This document shows, piece after piece, positions 1 to 12,500 of a stretch of 64,000 nucleotides of DNA. Position 1 is the first letter of the stretch. Each line of letters begins with the position of its first letter. The notes under the pieces were generated by a model. The model was not told the origin of the DNA. It saw only the letters and a list, made by a program, of their open reading frames with translations, and did no database searches. The position numbers were made by a program, and so were the translations under genes. Source of the stretch: Fragum whitleyi (taxonomy: Eukaryota; Mollusca; Bivalvia; Cardiida; Cardiidae); the NCBI GenBank assembly GCA_948146395.1, contig OX411543.1:24247026-24311025 (forward strand). Direction: 5' to 3'.

Positions 1-640
1 TGAGATTAAAGCCGTAATACTCTTGAAGTACTAATTTTAATGTTTGAACATGAAAGATAACATAAATAAGATGTTATAGATAACAACTTATCAATATTAT
101 CTTTTATATTCATACATTTGATTTAATTCTTAATTCGAGAAAAGTTTCAGTTGAGCATAAAAAAAGTTAAATCACCTTGGGCTAAGATACTCAACTGATT
201 ATGAAATTTCTAAAGATTTTTGTCTTGTTGAGAAGAAAACATTGTGGAAAAAATTTACCAAGAACTTAAGTGGTGAGAAAAGCCTAATGATGTATGAGTG
301 CAATACAGAATTGATGAATGAAGGATAAATACAACTGTAGATTCATATCACATTTAGCACACAAAAAGAGTAACATAACACATCCAGTTTTCCTTAGCTA
401 TAAAGATTATAAAATTAATTCATTGAAGCAATAACAACTTATACATCAATGGATCAGTCCAAAATTACTAAAATTACAAAATTACTTGTTACAAACAACT
501 TCTTCGTCTTCAACATTATTTCAACAATTATTTAATCACTGGAATGTAAAATGCAGGAAACCTTCATTTGATGGTTAGGGAAAACTTCTTTCTACAACAA
601 TGTCAAGCTCAATTCATAAGGTGAAACTTTAGAAAAAAAT
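1..640. other. AT-rich sequence, nothing recognised
   Basis: No open frame of note, no recognisable repeat end and no RNA gene. Confidence 0.5.
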
Positions 641-926
641 GCCATTTTGGTGCCATTTATTTAACTAATACCAATACCTCTCATTAAAGAAAAGCCATTT
701 TCCATCAAAGGGCCATAACTCTATCAAAAGTCAATAGATTTTAACCAAAGTATCACTTGCACATCACTGTCTGGTACTGATCACATCTGGAAAGTTTCAA
801 TGAAATCTGCCAATTGGTAACTGAGAAAACATCCACACAAAAAAAGCTACAGACAGAGTGACTGACCGACCGAAAAGCTGACTTATACACACCTCCCAAA
901 CACAGTCTTGGGGGGTATAAAAAACA
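640..926 (+). repeat. Pearl-like element, 5'-truncated
   Basis: It contains a core-like stretch (GGGCCATAACTCTATC, AAGTTTCAATGAAATCTG), a degenerate GACCGACCG microsatellite, and the typical end GGGGGGTATAAAAAA preceded by the complementary CCTCCC. Confidence 0.55.
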
Positions 927-1136
927 ACAAACTTGTTTACATTGACATAAATAGTATAATGCCCTACACTGATACCAAAATACTGAAAAAACCTTCTCAT
1001 CAAGTTTTCAAGGGTGGAAACATCAAATACACTCTCTTCTGGTTGGCATTTCTGAATAATTTCATCTTGAATAAAGGATTGACCAGTTTGCATAATCTGA
1101 TTGACAGGAATGAATCAGCCCTGCGTTCAGGATAAC

Positions 1137-1971
1137 AACAAGAGCTGTCCGAGGACAGCAAAGCTTGACTTTTGCATGTGCTGGATAGTAACAGCAAATT
1201 AATATTGACATTGGAAAAGTCAAGAGAAAATAATCTTTGTCTAGAGGCTGATATTATGGTCACGGAAGCATGGGCAAAGTTTCCAAGCAATAGCTTACCT
1301 AGAAATAGAATTATAACTGATATACAACATTTGCACATAAAAAAACTTAACCAAGAATTTTTAATCCAAAAAGGGTTAAAATTCCACTAAATTCAATATC
1401 AGAGTACTGAATCTTTGTCTAGATGCTAATAGTATGGTCACAGAACTAAGTGCTTGATTTCCAAACAATAGCTTAAGTAGAACTAGAAATACAAGTATAA
1501 ATGATATACAACATTTGCACATTAAAACTTAACAAAGAATTTTTAAGTCTGAAAAGGGTTAAAATTCCACTAAATTCAATATCAGAGTAATGCATCTTTG
1601 TCTAAATGCTAATATGATGGTCACAGAAGTATGTCCTAGGTTTTCCAGCAATAGCTTAAGTAGAAATAGAGAAATAACTGATATACAACATTTACATGTA
1701 ACACCTTAACCAGGAGTTTTTAAGTCTGAAAAGGGTTAAAATTCCTCTAAATCAATATCAGAGTAATGAATCTTTGTCTAGAGGCTGATATTTTTGTTAC
1801 AGAAGCATGTGCAAAGTTTCAAAGCAATAGCGTTAGTAGAAACAGAGATTTTAAATCCTTGCATGTAAAAACTTAACAGAAGCATTACACTGACCCGAAC
1901 GCCAATGCCAACGCCAACGCCAAGGTGACTGGAATAGCCCTCCTATTCTATGAATAGCCAAGCAAAAAATG
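1137..1971 (+). repeat. Pearl-like element with about four 180-190 bp core units
   Basis: It starts AACAAGAG followed by the hairpin CTGTCCGAGGACAG. The unit with ATCAGAGTAATGAATCTTTG and AACTTAACCAAGAATTTTTAA repeats about four times. It ends in CCAACGCCAACGCC and GCCAAGCAAAAAA. Confidence 0.65.
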
Positions 1972-2073
1972 TGCAATCAGTTTTCCAATAGAATTTTATC
2001 CCACTTTGTGTGAAAAACAGGGTATATAATTGGAAAACTGTTTACACCTTTTGTGATCCTGAACACAAGGCAG

Positions 2074-2200
2074 ATATATATAATACATACTTAGTGTATT
2101 ATATGAAAAAAGATATCTAACAAGGTTGGGAGAATTGAAAATTGTCGAGGCTCTGCCGAGACAATTATCAATTCTCACAACCAAGCTTCTTTTTTCACAA
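2074..2200. repeat. Dispersed palindromic repeat (second copy at 10015-10150)
   Basis: Contains TTGTCGAGGCTCTGCCGAGACAA, itself a near palindrome, inside inverted GAGAATTG...CAATTCTC arms. The 10 kb copy is nearly identical over more than 100 bp. Confidence 0.6.
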
Positions 2201-2350
2201 TGTTTCTCAATTATAAAATCACAGGCACATAAAAAGCAGGGATTAAACAGCAAAGGGTTAAAGGACTTAGGTTTACCAAGTCGGATACTCTTAAAATAGT
2301 AGCCAGGACTCTCAAAACTTTCTGATACAAATCCTTAGGAGCCTCTGGGG

Positions 2351-2414
2351 ATCAACTTTAGAGATTAATTGAAGACTGTTTTAAAACAGTCTTCAATGCT
2401 TCTCTTAAGTTGAT
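2351..2414. repeat. Hairpin with a perfect 28 bp palindrome
   Basis: Bases 2369-2396 read identically on both strands (14 bp arms, TTGAAGACTGTTTT and its complement), extended by an imperfect ATCAACTT...AAGTTGAT stem. Confidence 0.6.
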
Positions 2415-2577
2415 ACTAAAGAGTACATGTGATATCTATACAAAACCTTGTGTAGCTTAATCCAGACAAAATCTAACATTTACATGAAAGCATGAGGATA
2501 GCTCAAACAGGGTTCCCACGCTCCAGTAGTTCTAAAATTCCCTGACTTTTCCCTGACAAGAAAGTGATTTTCCCTGA

Positions 2578-2762
2578 CATTAAATGGATTGATTGAACGG
2601 AGTTAAACACCGCTTTCAACATTTTTCAGTTGTATCGCGTCTGGAGCACCTAATAATGGATTCCTGATATTTCTCTCACCAGTACAACCATCACATCCTT
2701 TCATAGCCTCCAGTTACTATCTCACATAGGTGAACGATTATCAACCCATTGGTGAGAGACGT
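2578..2762 (-). repeat. SINE body fragment (same family as 51856-52140)
   Basis: Shares GATTGATTGAA tail, CCGCTTTCAACATT, TGGAGCACCTAA and GGATTCCTGATAT with the complete copy, but lacks the tRNA-like head. Confidence 0.65.
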
Positions 2763-2844
2763 TTGATCCACCCTGATACATTTTTTTGTTGAAAACAAAT
2801 TAAAGCACAAAGCAAATTTCACATTTTAACAATATTCTCATAAA

Positions 2845-3533
2845 TCAGAGGCAGCCAAATATTTCATCAGCTAAATCTTTGTTCGTGATTTTAAGTTGTT
2901 CATAAAGACTACTTGATTTTGAGCACATTTCAAATCTTAAACTTTGATACCTTGGTTGCCGATCTTTTGGGAGATCAAAAAAGAAAGCGGGAAACCCTTG
3001 TGTATAAATTCCAACAACTTTTAACGAATTTGGTGTACTATGGTCTATAGCTGGGGCGCCTGATGCACCATGTTCAAAAAAGCAGTTAAGTAGAAAATGT
3101 GCTGGGTCATCAAAACCATCAAAAGCTCTTTGCACAGATTGCTCATCTTTCCCTCCAATTTTTAATATATACTGTAAAGTTGGTCTTTCTTGTTCAAGAA
3201 AATTCCTTGCCGACACCACCTGGTCATGGTTGACTGGTAAAACACCACAATTTGCATCCAAATGTTTCTTTGATGAATTAGGATGTCCATAACCGATTAT
3301 ATCTACTTTGTATTTTGGCTCCTCGTATCTGCTAATAGGAAGCCCTTGAGGTAAATAACAGTTACAATTTTCAATTTCTAATATTGCAATATCAAGGTGT
3401 GGATCTTTATAACAAGGAGGTTTTAGTTGATATATGGTTTGTGGTGGTACATCTGGATTTTCATTGAAATTTACAAAAACTGCCGGTACTGAATAATTAG
3501 GATCTAATGGCACACATTCGCTGTACATTTGGT
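2845..3533 (-). CDS. Gene 1 exon 10: C-terminal half of trypsin-like peptidase (catalytic Asp and Ser)
   Basis: This 689 bp terminal exon has acceptor TTTTTTTTGCATTTCAG and a stop at 2845-2847. HLDIAILEI supplies the catalytic aspartate (D630) and FFEHGASGAPAI is the GxSGxP box with serine S740. Both match intracellular trypsin-like (Trypsin_2/HtrA-type) peptidases rather than secreted zymogens, as no propeptide or signal peptide is seen. All three catalytic residues of gene 1 are intact, so an active protease is plausible. I found no convincing AATAAA close to the stop. Confidence 0.88.
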
Positions 3534-6500
3534 CTGAAATGCAAAAAAAAGCAAATGAAACAAAAGCTTCAAAAATATAAATCATCATGCTCCCAAAATG
3601 GCAATTTTTTACATGTAAGATCTTGATATTTTACTTTGTCAGATGACCTTGACCTTCAAAGATATAGATTGATCATTCGGAACACCACTCAACCAATCTC
3701 ATGATCAACCTCGGATGTACATAGGCGGACTATTTTTAAAAATTACGGGAAAACCTTGGAAAAACTTGATGACGTCACTTTAAATGGCATTAGACCTCGA
3801 AACTGTGAGTGAAAACTTTCGACGTCGCCAATGCTATGATTTAAGTCACTGACGTGAAACCATCGTATCCTCAAATAAATATCTTTAGATTCTTAAATAA
3901 TGGCTGAAAAAATCTTAATTTTTGAGAATGAAATTAAGACTTTTCAGCCGTTATTTACTGTAAAAGATATAAATCAACAGTGCTAGACACTAACACTGTT
4001 TCTTACACTGTTTCGGCCTAACAAAATGCACGATTTTGTTACATACCCATCCCCCTTACATACATCCGAGGTCTGTTGCAATTTACAGAAAAGGCCGAGT
4101 GATGTTCCAAATGATAGATTGATGAGAGGAAATTTTACGCCAAATCTGAGCATTGTAATTTAATTGGTTGAAGTTATGACAGGGATCATTTCGGGGTGAG
4201 ATATTGAGAGATTCTCTCATGTTTCTGGCAAAAATCTCATTGAAACTGGCTTCATAAGAGGAAAATCCAAAAGCATAATGGAATTAAGAGAAGGATTTGG
4301 TAAAATTTCTTCCCAAATATTTTAAATTTCTCATCAAATTTGGCCAATTGAGATATTTTTACACATGATATTTTGAGTAATATCCCTGTCACGGGAAAAT
4401 ATTAAGTTCACAGGTTATGTTTAAGCAGACAGACAGACCTAAGCAAAACAACATGCCCAAATCTATTGATGCAGGGAATAAAAAAGTTTTCAAATATCAA
4501 ATTCTGAAAGAAATCTGCTATCTCAAATAGGTCTACAATTATTTAAATTTCTCATTAAATGTGGCCAAACAAGATACTTTTTGCACATGATATTTTGAGC
4601 TAGTAATATCCCTGTCATGGTAAAATATTAAGTTCACAGGTTATGTTTAAGCAGACAGACGGACATAAGCAAAACAACATGCCCCAAATATATGTGATGT
4701 GGGGCAAAAAAAAGTTCTAAAATATCAAATTCTCAAAGATATTCTCCTTTAAATGTGTTTTTGTCTGCAACACCGGAAACCCTTTAACAAGAGGACCATG
4801 GTGGTCCTAGATCGCTCACCTGAATCTATTTGACCCCTAGGGCATCACATCAATTAAATAGGCAGATATCATCAAGTAGATAATTTCTACATAAACCTAC
4901 TATCATGACATTTCTGCCAAAAATATGGCCCCTAGAGTTATAACAAGAAAAATATCATTAAGACCCCTTTTCCTGTGATATGGCATGAATCCTTCCCATT
5001 TTCAAAATGCTTCATTCGTGTGACCTGACCAACATTATGACCAAGTTTCATGAAGATTGGGCAATATTTGTGGCCTATAGAGTGTAAACAAGAAAATTGT
5101 CATTAAAGCCCCTTTTCCCATGATATGACATGGATCCTTCCCATTTTCAATAGGGTTAATCCTTGTGACCTGGAGAACATTCTGATCAAGTTTCATGAAG
5201 ATTAGACCATATTTGTGGCCTCTAGAGTGTAAACAAAAAAATTGTCTTTAAGGCCCCTTTTCCCGTGATATGACATGGATCCTTCAGATTTTCAATAGGA
5301 TTCATCCTTGTGACCTGGAAAATATTCTATCCAAGTTTCATGACAATTGGTCGATATTTAGATATCTAGAGTGTAAACAAGAAAATTGTCTTTTAGGCCC
5401 CTTTTCCTGTGATATGGCATGGATCCTTCTCATTTTCAATAGGATTCATCCTTGTGACCTGGAGACCATTCTGACCAATTTTCATGATGATTGGACCATA
5501 TTTTTGGCCTCTAGAGTGTAAACAAGAAAATTGTCTGTAAGGCCCCTTTTCCCGTGATATGGCACAGATCCTTCTCATTTTCAATAGGGTTATTCCTTGT
5601 GACCTGGAGACTATTCTGAACAAGTTTCATGATGATTGGACCATATTTGTGACCTCTAGAGTGTAAACAAGAAAATTGTCTTTAAGGCCCCTTTTCCCAT
5701 GATATGGCACGGATCCTTCCCATTTTCAAAAGGGTTAATCCTTGTGACCTGGAGAACATTCTGACCAAGTTTCATGATGATTGGTCTATAATTGTGGCCT
5801 TTAGAGTGTAAACACTTAAATTGTTGACGTCTGACTACGGACGACGCACGATGGACATCCAATGATCACAAAAGCTTACCTTGAGCACGATGTGCTCAGG
5901 TGAGCTAAAAATGCATGCATCTTTTTAGTCATCAAGAATGCTACACCAATGTTTCTTGAAATATACATTTACTTTTTTCCATAATTACACTTTTATTGAT
6001 AGACTAATAAAATTTGTTCAATTGAGCATTGTAATTGGCAAACCAACTTTTCAAGATCCTATCAACTGTGACAAATATTAGGTTGTAAATTAGGCTTGGA
6101 CGATAACCCAGGAATTGGGTAGGATATACCTGAATATTGTACAAGAGGGCCAAAGTGGCCCTAAATCGCTCACCTGAATGAACTGTCAAAATTTGTTTAA
6201 CGTAGATTTAGAAAGGATGAAGAATTCTGACCAAATTTCAGGTCGATTGGGCAAAAAATGATGCCTCTAAACTGCTTACAAGGCTTTTCTAAGATTTGAC
6301 CCATGACCTAGTTTTTGACCCCACTTGATCCAATTTCAAACTTGACCTAGATTTCATCATGATGATCATTTTGACAAATTTTCAGGTTGATTAGGAAAAA
6401 ATATGGTTTCTATAGTGTCTACAAGGTTTTCCTAAGATTTGACCCCGTGACTTCATTTTTGACCCCACTTGACCAATTTCGAACTTATCCAAGATTTCAT

Positions 6501-9500
6501 CAAGAAAATCATTCTGACCAAATTTTGGGTTGATCGTGCAAAAAAATATGGCTTATAGGGTTTATACAAGGTTATACTAAAATTTGACCCCGTGACCTCA
6601 TTTTTGACCCCCACTTGACCCAATATCCAACTTGTCCATGCTTTCATCAAGACAATCATTCTGACCAAATATTTGATTGATCGGGCAAAAAATATGGCTT
6701 CTAGAGTGTCTACAAGGTTTTTCCAAGATTTGACCCCGTTACCTCATTTTTAACCCCACTTGACCCAATTTCAAACTTGTCCGAGAATTCAACAAAACAA
6801 TCATTGTGACCAAATTTTGGGTTGATTGGGCAAAAAAATGGCTTCTAGAGTGTCTACAAGGTTTTTCTTATATTTGACCCCATGACCTCATTTTGACCCC
6901 ACTTGACCCAATTCTGAACTTGTCCAAGATTTCATCAAGAAAATCATTCTGACCAAATTTTGGGTTGATTGAGCAAAAAATATGGCTTCTAGGGTGTCTA
7001 CAAGGTTTTTCCAAGATTTGACCCTGTAAACTCATTTTTGACCCCACTTGACCCATTTTTGAACTTGTCCAAGATTACATCAAGACAATCATTCTGACCA
7101 TCTTTCAGTTTGATTGGGCAATAAATATGGCTTCTAGAGTGTCTACAAGGTTTTTCTAAGATTTGACCCTGTGACCCCATTTTTTACCCCACTTGACCCA
7201 ATTTCAAAGTTGTCTGAGATTTCATCAAGAAAATCATTCTGACCAAATTTCAGGTTGATCAAGCAAAAAATATGGCTTCTAGAGTGTCTACAAGGTTTTT
7301 CTAAGATTTGACCTTGTGACCTCATTTTTGACCCCACTTAACCCAATATCGATCTTGTCCGAGATTTCATCAAGACAATCCTTCTGAGCAAATTTCAGGT
7401 TGATTGGGAAAAAAATATGGCTTCTAGAGTGTCTACAAGGTAAATGTTGACAACACACGACACACGACGGACATCACTCGACCACAAAAGCTCACCATGA
7501 GCACTTCGTGCTCAGGTGAGCTAATAAGTAATGTATACCCTTAGGGATAATTTTAAGAAACTAGAAAGCCATGAATGGCTTGAGTTGCTCCATTGGCTTG
7601 AAATTCTTGTGATAGAAAATCAAAGTTTTGACTAGATTTGTAGATATATTTGGTTTCTACTGATGTTGAAATAGATTTTCAAAGTTTCTACTATATAACA
7701 TATTCAATGTAGATAAATGACCTCTGCCCATTAAATACATATTTTTCCTCTAATGACAATAATTTTGGCTGCATGATAAGGGGTCACTCAAGGATCATTC
7801 CAGTGAAATTTGTATCGAACCGGGACTGACACGTAAGCTTTTTTTCGCAAAAAATAAATCACTAAAATAAATTAGAATAAACTAAATGAAAATTAAATAC
7901 AGCGGGAAAACATTTAAAGCAATACTTTACATGTTGTTTGATACCTGACAATGCCTGCACAACATGTAAGGCGGTGACGACATATCTATCTCCAACTCGA
8001 AAACACGTTCCTCGATTACCATATGTGATAATAATACACCCTACACTCCTCATAAATTCACCAAGAGTATCAACAACAATTTGAGGGAATGTATCATCTT
8101 CAATTTTCTTGAATTGACCAGAATTACTTTTGGTAGTTGGACTTGTGGTTGAATAATTTATCGAATCACCGACACCCTCTCCTAGAGAAAAAAGAAGATA
8201 CACAAAGGATCTATATTGAGACTGTGTTTAAGACAAGCTAATAGTACCAGAGTCTAAACAAGAGTTCCAGAATAGCCCTAAATTGCTCAGCTAAATTACA
8301 TCTTTTGAATAGGATCACCCAAGGAAGAGTCTGGTAAAGTTAAATTTAAATTGACCCAGTGGTAAAGAATTCTTGGTTGACATCAGACAAAGCACTATGG
8401 ATTCAGGCTGATCCCAAAAGCTCCCCTTAAGCAGGTTGTGCTTAGGTGAGCTAAAAATAACTAGAACTGTCGCAGAGCAGACTTATACCCCCCACAAGCA
8501 CTTTGTCAAAATGCAAGTGCTATTAGTGCAGGATGTGTTTGTAACAAATATTGAGGTCATATGCAGCATTTGCATGAAGTTTCATGATTCTAGGTCTCTT
8601 GGTTCTTAGAGTCCGGAAACGAAAATTGAACAAAAAATTACTGTGACCTTGACCTTTGACCTAGGTGACCCCAATCCAATAGGGCACTTCCTTGGGTCAT
8701 AAGCAACATTTGCATAAAGTTTCATGATTGTAGGTCACTTGGTTCTTAAGTTAGAGTCTGGAAATGAAAATTGAACAAAGGCTGACTGTGACCTTGACCT
8801 TTGACCTAGGTGACCTTCCCAAAAAAGGGCACCTCCTTGGGTCATAAGCAACATGTGTTTAAAGTTTCATGATTGTAGGTCACTTGGTTCACGAGTTAGA
8901 GTCCGGAAACAAAAAGGTCTATGGACAGACAGACAGATGGACGGTTCGACAGACGGACGGATCGACAGACAGACAGACATGGTGAAACTAATATACCCCT
9001 CTCTATTTCGTTTGTGGGGGGTATAAGTATTATTAAGCAAGCTTTTGCAAGTAAGAATATTTTCGATTCTGTATAACAAAAAATGACATTTTGTCTAAGA
9101 CATATATACCTTGTATTTTATTTTTAATATTTAGATGTAATTAAAGTGTATTTGCAAGTAATTGACATTACATGTATTTTTGTGATGTAATTGTTTAACT
9201 TGCCATTACATATGATTGAAATTATCTTCAATTACACACTCCACATTCCTTGTGTTAATTCAATTAATGACAAGAGGTTAAAATAGGTCAAACAGAGAGA
9301 ATCAGCCCTGCATTCAGGAGGACAAAATAGTGCAAACTTTTTGCCAACATTATCCCACTTTGGACACAAGTGCATGTGCAAAAAGGCATAACATTTGCAA
9401 ACAGATTGCACCATTTTGTCATCTTGAACCCATGACAGATGTAAATAAACTCACCCCTGCAGATATTGGTTCCACTACCTGATGCACTTGGAGGCAGGGC

Positions 9501-12500
9501 TTGTTGTTGGGAACAGGTACCAGAAGGTAAAGCTGTAACATTACATTTTTGGCCTTTTAAAACCCTTGTCGTGCTGAATCCAGAATATTTCTACTCTGGC
9601 AGTAAGTACAAACAAAGATCAGCCTGCACATACATTTGAAAATATAGCTTTTGTTGTTCAAGAAATAGAAGATTTATCTATCTAGCATAAAAACACAAAT
9701 AATCATTCTATTTCTCTGATGAAAAAACAAGAAGAAATGCGAAAAATTTAGGACAATTATCTAAACACCTCATTTTCATGTGATTACTGGGTAACCAAAT
9801 GATGTTTTTTTTTTAATGGCCTCTTTTCCATACAATAAGATAGGATAAAATTAATGAAAACAGGGTACAATCTTTTAGTAATTCCATTTTGGTTTAGTGC
9901 TAGTTTACCAAATGATGATGTACAGATACACTGGAGAGCATTAAGGACAATGTAATAAACTTGTGATTGAAAAAGTGTAATAATTTTTTGAATATTCTTC
10001 AAAAGCATAAGGGATATATATAATACGTACTTAGTGTATTATATGAAAAAAAATATCTAACGAAGTTGGGAGAATTGAAAATTGTCGAGGCTCTGCCAAG
10101 ACAATTATCAATTCTCACAACAGAGTTTGATATTTTTTTCATACATACAATACACTTAGTATGAATTATATTTATCTTATAACCTCTTTTTGTCTTGTTT
10201 TTGTGGATGTTTCTAACTGAAATGCAAGTTTCTAAAAATAACTGCATGATATTATTGTTCTAAAAATAACTATGTGATATCTTAAACAAGAGCTGTCACT
10301 GTAAGATGACAATGCCCCCGACACCGCTTTGATTTTAAATTATCGCCAATCTATGTTCAAGGTCATCCAGGGGTCAAGGTCACCAAAGTATGTGCCTACA
10401 GAAAGGTAATGTACCAAGGAATGTTGTGGTAAAGTATGATGCGAATATGTTAAGTAATAAGGAAGTTATGGCCAATGTTAAAGTTTTTGGACGGAATGAC
10501 GGACGGACGGACAGACGGACGGACGGACAAGTCAAATTTATGATGCCTCCCTATCGGGGGCATAAAAATATCATATGGGTTGTTATCACACAGATATTTG
10601 TACAGTTATAAGATAAAATGTATATATAAGAGATGATGAAAATTTTAAAATTCTTTAAATATCTTTCAATAATAATCTCCCCTGATGGTACAGATAACTT
10701 TTTGATAGAGGACACAAATGCTAAGTTTGATATGCAAACAGTTTGCAATGTTTTGTAAGTTTGCAGCCTTTTTTGACTTGGACTATCCCAAATGCAGAGT
10801 GGGATGTAAACATTTGCAAAACAGGTTTGATTTTGCACTCCCATATTCTTATTTGTATTTTTATAATACTTCTACAGAAAGGTAGAACAATCATTCTTTA
10901 ATGCTTTTCGGTGGTTTATTGGGAAATAACGGTAGATTATCACTTGATAATCTCACCACAAAAGCAGTGAAATTATCAAAAACTTATACCCTGCTTTTGT
11001 GCATTTCATCCTATCTGACGTCATCTATGCGGGGCCAAATAAGTGACGTCACAATGAACGATGACGCGCTTTACAAACTAGAAAGCCATGAATGGATTGA
11101 GTCGCTCCACAGGCTTGAAATTCTTGTAAAAGCAAATAAATGTTTTGACTAGATTTTTAGATATTTGGGGTTCTACTGATGTTGAAAATGATTTTCAAAG
11201 TTTCAACTATATAACAGATAGAGAAATTACCTCCACTATTAAAAGACATACTTTTCATCAAATCAAAATAATTTTTGGCTGCATGATAATGGGTCACCCA
11301 CAGATCATACCAAAAATATTTGATTGATATCCATCAGTTACATTCTGAGAAAATGATTTTCATAGTTTCCACTATTTAACATATTGAGAAATGACCTCCA
11401 CCCATAAAATGCATTTTTTTCATCCAATCAAAACAATTTTTGGAACACTGATAAAGGGTCACTCAAGGATCATTCCAGTGAAATTTGGTTGATATCCAAA
11501 CATCAGATTCTGAGAAAATGATTTTCAAATTTTCCACTATATTACATATAGAGAAATGACCTCCACCCATAAAATGCATTTTTTTCATCCAATCAAAATA
11601 TTTTTTGGTACACTGATAAAGGGTCACTCAAGGATCATTCCAGTGAAATTTGGTTGATATCCAAACATCAGATTCTGAGAAAATGATTTTCAAATTTTCC
11701 ACTATATTACATATAGAGAAATGACCTCTGCAAATAAAATGCATATTTTTCATCCAATCACAATGATTTTTTTGTAGATTGATAAAGGGTCACTCAAGGA
11801 TCATTCCAGTGAAATTTGGTTGATATCCATCAGTTAGATTCTAAGAAAATGATTTTCAAAGTTTCCACTATATAACATATAGAGAAATGACCTCCGCCCA
11901 TAAAATGCATATTTTCCATCCTATCACAATGTTTTTTTGTAGACTGATAAAGGGTCACCCAAGGATCATTCATGTAAAATTTCTGAGAAAACTCACTTTT
12001 TACCATATTTGGAAATTAGCCACGCCCATTAAATCCATGTTTTTCATTGGATCAAAATTTCTTGAACAACTTTGAAAGAGGGTCACCAAAGGATCATTCC
12101 TGTGAAGTTTGGTTGAAATCCATCCAGTAGTTTCTGAGGAGAAGATTTTTAAAGAAAAGATTACGATCGCAAGCACCCACGCACAGACGGACGGACGCAT
12201 GACGGACACAACCCCATGACAATAGCCCCAGTGGCTTTCAGCCAGTGGAGCTAAAAATATGTCCTAGAAATTTCACATTTTGTCTCATTTTTTGCAATAA
12301 AGAAATAGAATAATTGTTTGTTTTTCGAGTAAGATTGATTATTATTTCATTTCGTGAACAACAAAAGCTATATTTTCACTCGTGGCTCTGCCACTTGTGA
12401 AAATAAAGCGTTTGTTGCTCACTCAATGAAATATAAATCGATCTTACACTGAAACAAACAATTATCCTCTATTTCTAAATTCAGAAAAATCAGCCAATTT

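Noticed and set aside
5270..7337. Many short open frames repeated every 140-150 bp on both strands
   Set aside because: They follow the tandem core of pearl-like elements, differ in frame from unit to unit and have no independent coding signature.
8867..9079. Open frame rich in Ser/Val/Cys/Arg (SVCLSIRPSV-type)
   Set aside because: It is the translation of the GACGGACAGACGG microsatellite read backwards; the same peptide type appears at every such run (31.2, 50.0 and 15.4 kb).
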